Shown one piece after another: positions 34,430 to 42,800 of a DNA stretch of 64,000 nt (positions are counted from its first letter, which is position 1; each line of letters opens with the position of its first letter). This DNA is from Flectonema sp. DT1601 (Eukaryota; Euglenozoa; Diplonemea; Diplonemida; Diplonemidae), in the NCBI GenBank assembly GCA_964019425.1, contig OZ025829.1, positions 248,001 to 312,000 on the forward strand, written 5' to 3'. The notes beneath the pieces are model-generated. The model did not search any database and had not been told where the DNA came from. It was given only the letters and a program-made list of their open reading frames with translations. Position numbers and translations under genes: made by a program.

Positions 34430-35982
34430 CTAGATCTCAATGTGATCGTAGTAGTCTTGTTGTTGCCTGTTGTATTTTATTTTGTTTTTTCATACTTCTT
34501 TCAGTTTTCGGAACACGACGTAACTCAACCCAACAATTATACATACCCAGGAGTTCGAGCAGGTGAAGGACGATGTTTTGGATAACTTCTTGCTGTTGAC
34601 TTGAGTGGCGCTCCAGGGAATGCAACCCCACCGAGAATACCTCCTAGAAGCTCGTCTTCTTCAGGAAGAGGTCGAAGACGGTCACTTTGAGGAGAGGAGG
34701 ACGGTCCTGTTGGATTGTTTACTTTTGGGTTGTAAGACCCACGAGTTGACCATTTTGGAGAAGACGCAACAAGAGTCGGACCAGCAGCAGCAGCTGCTGC
34801 AATTCCCGCAGAATCAAACACATCTGGGTGAGGAGGAGTCTGAACAAATGGTTCTGCTGGAGTTGGTCCAACCTGAGACTCTGGTGAGAATGCAACTTCT
34901 GAAATCTCGCGATCTGCTTCTGGAAGAGGAACTTCAGCATTCGTTGGAGGAATAGCTCCAGCAATACCATCATGAAAAGAGTCTCTTGTACGTCTTTTCA
35001 TAAATACAGCGAGGGCAATCAAACACATTACAAATAATAAAGCACACGGAATGAGTAACAACCACCAAGGTAGACCATCATCATCATCAGGTGACGCTGT
35101 TGGTTGTGGGGTTTCCGCACCCGCAGCAGCGTTGATAATTCTGTTAAGTTCATCCCTTTGAGCCTGTGTGAGGTTTGGATCGTTAGAAGCTACTCTAAGA
35201 GCGTCAAGGTATCCCTCTACAGTTGGTACGGCATTCTGAAGAATTGATCTAACACTCTGTGGTAGGGTTGGATCGTTTAAGACTTGAGCAATACTCGATC
35301 GTAAAAACTCACCAACACCATCTGCTGGCACAGCAGTTGGTACTGTTCCAGGTGACATTGTCGCAGGAGCATCAGTTGTAGATTTCAAAGCATTCAACAA
35401 CAACAACCTGTCATTAGCAGACAGTCCTGGGTCATTAAGAGCTGCTGTGATAGCAGCTCCCAAAGTAGATGTTGTCGCACCAACATTGTCAACAGCAGCT
35501 TGAAGTGTTGTTAACGTAGCAGGTTGTAAAGTACTTGTCGTACTATTAATAACAGCGTTGATCGCATTCTTCATTTCAATAAGCTCCAATCCCTCCGGAA
35601 CGTTAGTTAAAGGCACTGGTGATGATGGAGCAGTAGTTGGTTGCTGAGTTGCGATAGATGAGAGAAGTCTATTTAGGAATTCTAATTGAGTAACAGACAG
35701 CCCTGGGTCAGTCAACGCTGTTTGAATACCAGCTAGGATCTCACCAATGGTGTTTTTATCTCTCGCATCTGTCAATATTGTTCTTGCAGACGTTGGTAGA
35801 GACGGATCAGTCAGCAACTCCGTAAGCTGTTCTTTTAGATAAGTGATTTCACCTCCAGCAGGTACCATTGTGTCTGGAGCGTCTGTATCGAAATCGTCAG
35901 CAGGCGCAGCATCATCCTGAACCCTTTGAGAATACACCAAACTGAATAATACCAACAACAATAATAATTTGAATGTCTTCAT
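34430..35982 (-). CDS. Type I membrane protein with five DP-x-L ectodomain repeats
   Basis: I predict exons 35982-34547 and 34466-34430 around an 81-base intron (CCTGG|GTATGT...CAACAG, phase 2), giving 490 residues ending DYYDHIEI. Without splicing the frame stops at 34537. Residues 1-18 are a signal peptide. The ectodomain has five diverged repeats of an L-x-DP-x-L-(S/T)-x-x-x-R/L-x-x-L motif, with the Asp-Pro at about 59, 92, 184, 237 and 268 (LLTDPSLPTSARTIL, AALNDPGLSANDRLLLLNAL). Between them are Thr/Pro linkers. Residues 305-328 are the membrane span (WWLLLIPCALLFVMCLIALA), followed by KRR and a cytoplasmic tail of about 160 residues with Pro/Ser motifs. Likely a cell-surface receptor or adhesion protein; ligand unknown. 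It is one of three stalked surface-type proteins in this window. Confidence 0.82.
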
Positions 35983-36839
35983 GGTTGAGGTAATCCTGTG
36001 AATTTATAATTTAAAAAAAGAAAATCTTTGAGCTGATAGTCAGGAAATTAGAAAAGAACAAAGCCGATACATTTGAAAAAAGATTCTGTTAAAGAGAAAG
36101 GTTGTAAGGGGGAAAAAAAAAAGGAATATTCTCTGCGCACATTAACAACACTTACGAAACTAAAGGAAAGAGAAAAGATAATATAAAAAAAAAAAATTAT
36201 AAAAAAAAAAAGAACTATTCAGATACGAAGTAATACTGCCAAGCGATCGTTCTGCTATCAAGTCATCACAGTGTTTTTCGTGGTTAATCATTTTAGTGAT
36301 AAAAAGAAAATCTGACAGCTTACATTAGTAGCTCGTTTCGCACAACACTTTAATTTATATTCGTTCTTCACAGCAGAGAAGTGGATTTCTACCAAAGAGG
36401 GGGAAAAAAAAGAAAAAAATGATCCAATATCTGCTTAAGGGAAACCCAACTGTTCTTCCACAAAAAGTGAATCAAACAAAAATAATTGTTCTTCAAATAT
36501 CCCATCGCAAAAAGGAAAAAAAAAAAGACAAAAAAAAATATTACTGCTACGTATCGCAAAGAAGTGTAGTTCTGGTAACAGTTTGCCATCAAGAAGGATG
36601 TTGTTGCATACCAAGAATAAACAGCACTTTGCTTTTACAAACTAAAGCACAACAAGCATGGAAATTTTTCACTGGGAAAAAAAAAAAAAAAAACAATTCC
36701 GCTATTTCAGCAGTAAAGCTCTCAAAGTAAAAAAAAAAAAGGGGGGGGAAAAAATGCCAACCAACTTATTAATTTAATCCTATCCGAAACAACGGAAGAA
36801 TGATGTGAAGTGCTTTTTTTATTTTTATTTTTTTCTCCA
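35983..36839. other. Intergenic, no gene seen
   Basis: AT-rich spacer between the membrane-protein gene and the left end of the piggyBac element, with A runs at about 36186, 36680 and 36730. The frame at 36419-36730 is interrupted by poly-Lys stretches and is not credible. Confidence 0.55.
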
Positions 36840-38564
36840 TTAACCCTTTAATAAGAGGCTGAAAACCCTGTTTTTGAGAAAAATCGAAAAATTTGACAAA
36901 GGGGAAAAGGGGTGTGGGGAAAAATACAAAAAAATTACAGGGTGAAAGACACCCCCCCGCGCATTGAAAAAAAACTGAGGTCAGCCCGCAAGGGGGCCAA
37001 AATAACTTGAGAAAATGCAACAACAGCCTAAAAAAACACTGTTGCTTAGGACCCCTGGGTTCGCTTTGATTTTGGCAATGTTGTAGGAGTAGAGTGCTTC
37101 CGTTTCATGTTTTTCGGTGGGATATGATTGTGTGTAGCAAAGGTATGGTTGTTGCAAACAGGGGCTGAATACTTGTCAATATTTTCGTGATATTGTTCGA
37201 AGCAGGGATCCACGCATAAGAAAACCTCGCTTTTTGAACAAGAAGTCGATGACCTTACTTTTTTTGAGAACAAATCCGTGAACTGCAGTCCCCAAAAATA
37301 TCAAATTTTCGTAGGTAGTGACATTTTGTGTGAGTTTGGTGTGTTCCATGATCAATAAGTTGAGAACATGGCCTTTTTTTGAACTGAGCATATGTCCCGA
37401 CGTCTTTTTCAGACTTCTTTTGGAGGGTGAAAACATTGAAAAATTCTATCTCTAACAAGTAGTGAAAGACTTTCAGGGTCCAGCGTTTTGTCATCAGAGT
37501 TCTTCTTGCCTTCCCCCTGATACCGTCTACGAGGTCAACACCACCCATTAGTTTGTTGTACTGATGGATCTGTACCGGTAAGTCGATGGTCACTTTTTGA
37601 TGGATTTCCTTATTTTAGTCCATCACGTGGCTGTCTCATAATTCTCCTCGAGAGGCAATGTGCTGAAGACATGTACTTCTTTTGGATTGCCCCTGAATTT
37701 ATGTGATGCACATTGTGCTAGGACTGAAAGTACGAGGCAGAGAACTTCTCCACCCGTCCCTGCGCCTCCGCCTTATTGATCTCGGACCATTTGGGAACTA
37801 TTGTTTCCCAAAAGCTGCGGATTTTGTAGAGCTTGTCAGCAGGTACGGGGTTGGTGACAGTGTAAAACTTTAGATAGGTTCGAATTTAGAGGAACCGATC
37901 TCAGGAAGCGAAGTGGGGTGTGTATGCTGGGTCTGATGTACCGTTCCTGTAATCTGAGATATTTGGTTTATTACAGAGACCCACGAGGATATTGAGTCCT
38001 AAAGAGAGTTTGAGTTCAGCTACGTTAAGATTGAATGCCTAGTTGTTGCTGCAGTGCGAAATCATCTCATCACCTTTGGGGTGAACACAAGTTCAAATTT
38101 CTGCAGTTCCTTCATCAATTTCAGGTCTGACATGTCCTGCAAGGACCGCCGAAACGTGCGTCGTTTTACCTTGGTGATTTTCTTGCTCCATTTCAGAGGG
38201 GAAATGCTTGGCTCTATTGTACTCTTTTCATCGCTCGAAGAAGACTCAGGAGCACCCAAATCTGGGATAGGTGACCCTACTGAATCATTTTCGATGGAAA
38301 TAGTTTTAGGGATTTTATTTTTTGGCTGAAAACATGGGATAGTCATGGGCAACCTGGCTAAGACTGTTCCCAGTGCAGAAAAAAAAAAATGAATTTTTTC
38401 TCAGAAAAAGCTGGTGATTTTTGCAGCACGATCCCACATGAAATTTGTCATTTTTGGGCAGCTCTGGCTCCACCCTTGTACTCACAAGGTACATTTTTCC
38501 CCTTTGTCAAAAAAGAAAAAACGCGAAAGGCCACTATAGTGGCCTTCAGGGCTTAAAGGGTTAA
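36840..38564 (-). mobile_element. piggyBac-family DNA transposon, decayed
   Basis: The element is bounded by TTAA on both sides (36840-36843 and 38561-38564), the target-site duplication specific to this family. Each TTAA is followed inward by CCCTTTAA as terminal inverted repeat (left CCCTTTAATAAG, right on the minus strand CCCTTTAAGCCC). A perfect 20-base palindrome, AAGGCCACTATAGTGGCCTT, lies just inside the right end at 38527-38546. The interior reads as a transposase on the minus strand. Total length (1.7 kb) is short for an intact element because part of the coding core is missing. Non-autonomous now. Confidence 0.85.
37046..38352 (-). pseudogene. piggyBac transposase remnant (DDE_Tnp_1_7 type)
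   Basis: Pieces in family order are visible on the minus strand. An acidic N-terminal part (38352-38062, ending KFELVFTPKVMR) comes first. A middle part around 38000-37750 has ELKLSLGLNILVG, ISDYRNGTSDP and a DRFL helix, with in-frame stops. A C-terminal part (37593-37255) has the diagnostic IHQYNKLMGGVDLVD, the last catalytic Asp region, followed by RWTLKVFHYLLEIEFFNVF. A Cys-containing tail lies at 37273-37046 in another frame. The region that should hold the first two catalytic aspartates, between about 37750 and 37620, is mostly gone. The gene is therefore inactive: several stops, at least one frame change and an internal deletion. Confidence 0.85.
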
Positions 38565-38775
38565 AATAATAATAATAATAATGAGAGATAAAAAAGCATA
38601 TCATATAAGAAATAAACAAAAAAGAGACTGGGGGAAACTAAAAAGACAGGTATAAATAACAAAGAAAGAATCACACACCTATGTACTTCTCAGTACACAT
38701 AGACATATATAAATAACTATTTTTTTAAAAAAAATCAGAGAAACCTGACTTCTTAAAATGTATTTTATTATTTAT

Positions 38776-39260
38776 TTATTTATCGAAGTCAGGGAAGTCA
38801 AATTTCCGGAGAATCTCACAGGAGTGCCATTCATTCGAATGGACTCTCACAGGTGAGGAAAAAACATAAATTGACCAAAAGCGACTACCTACCATGCACG
38901 AAGCAGGCAGTGTGAAGAGAGATGGCTCATAAAGTCAAGTTTTTTTTCGCCAAAAGAAAGGACCAGAGTAAATAACTAATTTTTTATTTATCGAAGTCAG
39001 GGAAGTCAAATTTCCGGAGAATCTCACAGGAGTGCCATTCATTTGAATACCACAACTGTGAGACTCTCACAGGTGAGAAAAAAACATAAATCGACCAGAA
39101 GTGACTACCTAAACCGACCGCCATGCACGAAGCAGGCAGTGTGAAGAGAGATGGCTCATAATGCCAAGTTTTTTTTTTCCGCCAAAAAGAAGGGTACCAC
39201 AGAAAATAACTAATTTATTTATTTATCGAAGCCGAGGGAAGACAAATCCCTGGAGATAAG
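38776..39260. repeat. 208-235-bp tandem repeat, two copies and a partial third
   Basis: The motif ATCGAAGTCAGGGAAGTCAA recurs at 38782, 38990 and (diverged) 39225. The first two copies also share AATCTCACAGGAGTGCCATT and CATGCACGAAGCAGGCAGTG, then GAAGAGAGATGGCTCATAA. Copy 2 contains an internal hairpin, CTGTGAGA-c-TCTCACAG. Diverged relatives lie at about 62495-62610 and 62945-63000, so this is also a dispersed family. No coding potential. Confidence 0.8.
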
Positions 39261-39765
39261 TAAACCAACTAAGAAATGTGACAATATTTATAATAAAAAA
39301 AAACGGATATGGAAAAAAAAAAAGAGCACACATGAACAGTGAGTGCTTTGATTGCATGCATTCTATAAAACAGCTTCGAGACTATACACTTTCCAAATTA
39401 AATAATTAATGCTTGATGTACGAAAACATATAACCCCAAAATATGATAACTGTGAAAGTTTGAAAAAAAAAGGGGGATCACATTCATCGTACTCATCAAA
39501 GGAAGCAAACGGATATTTTTTTAATAATATTTTAAAAACGTAAACTAACTCTCCATCACATCATAACACAACTAATGGATACTCAAATAGTCAGTTTTGT
39601 TAGTTGCACCAACCGAGAAATCAGCTTGCTTAACTAACAAAAACACAACAAGGTATTTTTATTAGCAATCGCCTCTAATCAAGTTCAGCAGAATACATAA
39701 AAGAAAAACGAAACGAAAACGAAACGAAAAGGCAACAACAGAGGTGAGCACAGAAATAAGGAGGA

Positions 39766-39798
<33 letters not shown>

Positions 39799-39856
39799 AT
39801 AAGAGATATATAGCGTTCGTTAGGTAAACAGATTTGTGTTATTTTTATAATTGTAA
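39261..39856. other. Spacer downstream of the mucin-like gene
   Basis: Probable 3' UTR and intergenic DNA of the minus-strand mucin-like gene. It has a T run at about 39770-39797 and an AACGAAACGAAACGAAAACG-like short repeat near 39707-39730. No reading frame. Confidence 0.5.
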
Positions 39857-42800
39857 CTAGGGTTCGGTTGGAATATTTGGCATCGGTGTGTCAAAATCAG
39901 TGACCTCAACCCTCATGTCGGCCAGTGCAATGACGCTGTGACCTGTACGTGCATCTGCTAATGCAGAAGCAAGTCCTCTAGGGGTTTGTGTTGGACTGAA
40001 CCCCCATTGAGAAGCTTCACTTACACCTGACATTGTTGGGTAATCCCAATCCTTTGGAGGTAGTCTTGACGATAAGGGGTTAGTAGCTGGAGTTGGAGAA
40101 GGGCCAGCGTCAGCACTCGTTTTCTTTGATCCCCGACGACGACGCCAACCAGCAAGCATCATAATGGAGGCAATCACAGATATCGCAATTAACACCCCAG
40201 CGATTGTAACAACAGCGTCACTATCCTTCTCAGAAACTGAAGCACTCCTCGAACTATCCGCATTAGTTGGAGATGGAGTTGGTGGTAGAGGAGTTGTTTC
40301 AACGGAGTCTACGACGGATGTCACAGTAGTACTTTTACTAGATTCCGATTGTTGTGTAACCGTAACAACAGTTTCAGGTACCGAAGTGTCAGGCACTACC
40401 GTAGGAACGGCAGTCAACAACGGTCCGGGAAACCTCGTCGGACGAGGTGTCGGCTGAGGTGTCGGAATTGGAGTTGGGCCAGGTGTCCTAACTGGAGTTG
40501 CTGTCGGAATAGCAGTCGGAGGGGCTGCTGTTGGAATCGCAGTAGGCGGCGCTGGCGTAGGAGGGGCAGTCTGACCTGGTGCAAAAGTAGAAGGAACTGG
40601 TGTTGACGGTAATAAAGGACTATCAGTATGCGGTACTGGAGTACTTGTGAAAACCACACCGGGTGGTAAAGTATTTGGAACTGGCGTACCAGTCTCTCCA
40701 ACAGGTGTCGGTGTGTCCGGAACAGGTGTTGGTACCGGCGCGTCAGTGTTTGGAGTTGGAGTACCTGTCTCACCAGGTGGAGTAGGTGTGTCAGGAACAG
40801 GAGTTGGAACAATGCCTGGTACATTAGTATTTGGAACAGGTGTACTCGTATCCCCTGAAGGTGTTGGTGTTTGTGGAACAGGTGTTGGAACTATCGTAAC
40901 ACCAGGTGCTAAAGTATTTGGAACAGGTGTTGACGTCGACCCAGGTGGTGACAGTGTACCCGGTACAGGAGTTGGTGTGATCTGAGGAGCCAGTGTATTT
41001 GGAACAGGTGTTGCAGTAAGCCCATCTGGTGACTGAGTATCTGGAACAGAACTTGCAATAGTCCCAGGCACTAGTGTTCTTGGAACTGGTGTACTTGTAC
41101 TGCCATCCGGTGATGGTGTATCAGGGACTGGTGTTGGCGGAATAATCACACCAGGTGTTAAAGTATTCGGAACTGGTGTTGAAGTTGATTGAGGACTTTG
41201 AGTATTCGGAACAGGAGTAGGTACTACAGTTGGAACAACCGTAAAACCTGGAGCAAGTGTTGAAGGAACTGGTGTAGCTGTCAGTTGTGGTGAATCTGTA
41301 AACGGGACAGGAGTTGAAGTAAGAACAACACCAGGAGCAACAGTGTTTGGAACGGGAGTACTCGTTTGACCAACAGGCGCTGCAGTTCTTGGAACCGCAG
41401 TTGGTACAAGAGTAGCTCTAGGTGCCTGTGTATCAGGAACTGGTGTAGCAGTCTCTCCAATTGGTACATTAGTCTCAGGAACAGGAGTCTGTACAATACC
41501 AGGTACGAGTGTATTCGGTACTGGTGTACTAGTCTCTCCATCAGGACTTCCAGTCTGAGGTACAGGTGTAGGAACAAGTGTGAATCCAGGTGGCGCAGTA
41601 TTCGGAACAGGTGTCGACGTCGACGCAGGCGGTGATGGTGTACTCGGAACAGGAGTTGGGGTAATTTGAGGAGCTAACGTATGCGGCACAGGCGTCGATA
41701 CCACACCCGAAGGAGATGAAGTATCCGGCACAGGTGTCGCAAAAAGACCTGGAGCTAAAGTATCTGGAACAGGAGAACTCACAATTCCTTCTGGAGAACT
41801 CGTTGGTGGAACTGGTGTTGGTCGATAAGTAGCACCAGGACTCAAAGTATGAGGAACAGGTGTACTCGAAGCAAACGGTGTCGGAGTATTTGGAACAGGT
41901 GTTGGAACAAACAACGGAAACGTAATAGTCTTCGTCAGTGAGTTAGAGAAGGTTTCTGTTCCAGTTCGCAATGACAAAGTCTGAGTCAAACTCTCTGAAT
42001 GAGTATCAGTGGATGTGAAGGTCTCTGTTGGAGTTGGTAACGTTGCGCTCAACGACACCGTCAGTGTTTCTGATAATGACAATGAAAACGACTCAGAAAT
42101 CGATAAAGAAATCGTATCAGTAAGTGACAATGATTCACTCAAACTAAGTGTTTCTGATAACGTCAGTGAAGTACTCAAACTCTCAGTAATTGAATCAGTT
42201 AACGAAACACTTAAAGAATCACTCACAGATAATGAAAATGATTGAGACAGTGATTCCGATAGTGATAATGTATCAGAAATTGATAAACTCTCAGTCAACG
42301 TCAATGATAACGACAAGGTATCAGTCACTGATATCGACTCACTCAACGATTCACTTATTGATAAAGATATACTTTCCGACAAAGATAAACTCAACGATTT
42401 TGATAAAGATTCTGTTAACGTGTTAGTCAGTGATTCACTTTGTGTTAATGATAAAGAATCAGTCACAGATACACTCAACGATTCCGTTACTGATTCTGTC
42501 AAACTCAATGAATCTGTTAAGGTGAGCGTCAGACTAAATGATAATGAAAGAGATTCACTAATTGAAATCGTCAACGATTCCGACAGCGATATCGAATTGG
42601 TCAAACTTAACGAACTACTCAGAGAAAGTGTTTCACTTAACGATTTAGATAGCGTTGGTGTCAACGTCAGAGACAAACTCTTTGAAAGAGTCTCACTCAG
42701 TGACTTTGATAACGACTCTGATAAAGAGTTCGTTATTGTTTTTGAAAGACTTAAACTTAGAGTAGCAGACAATGAATCCGTTGGAGTTATTGATAAACTT

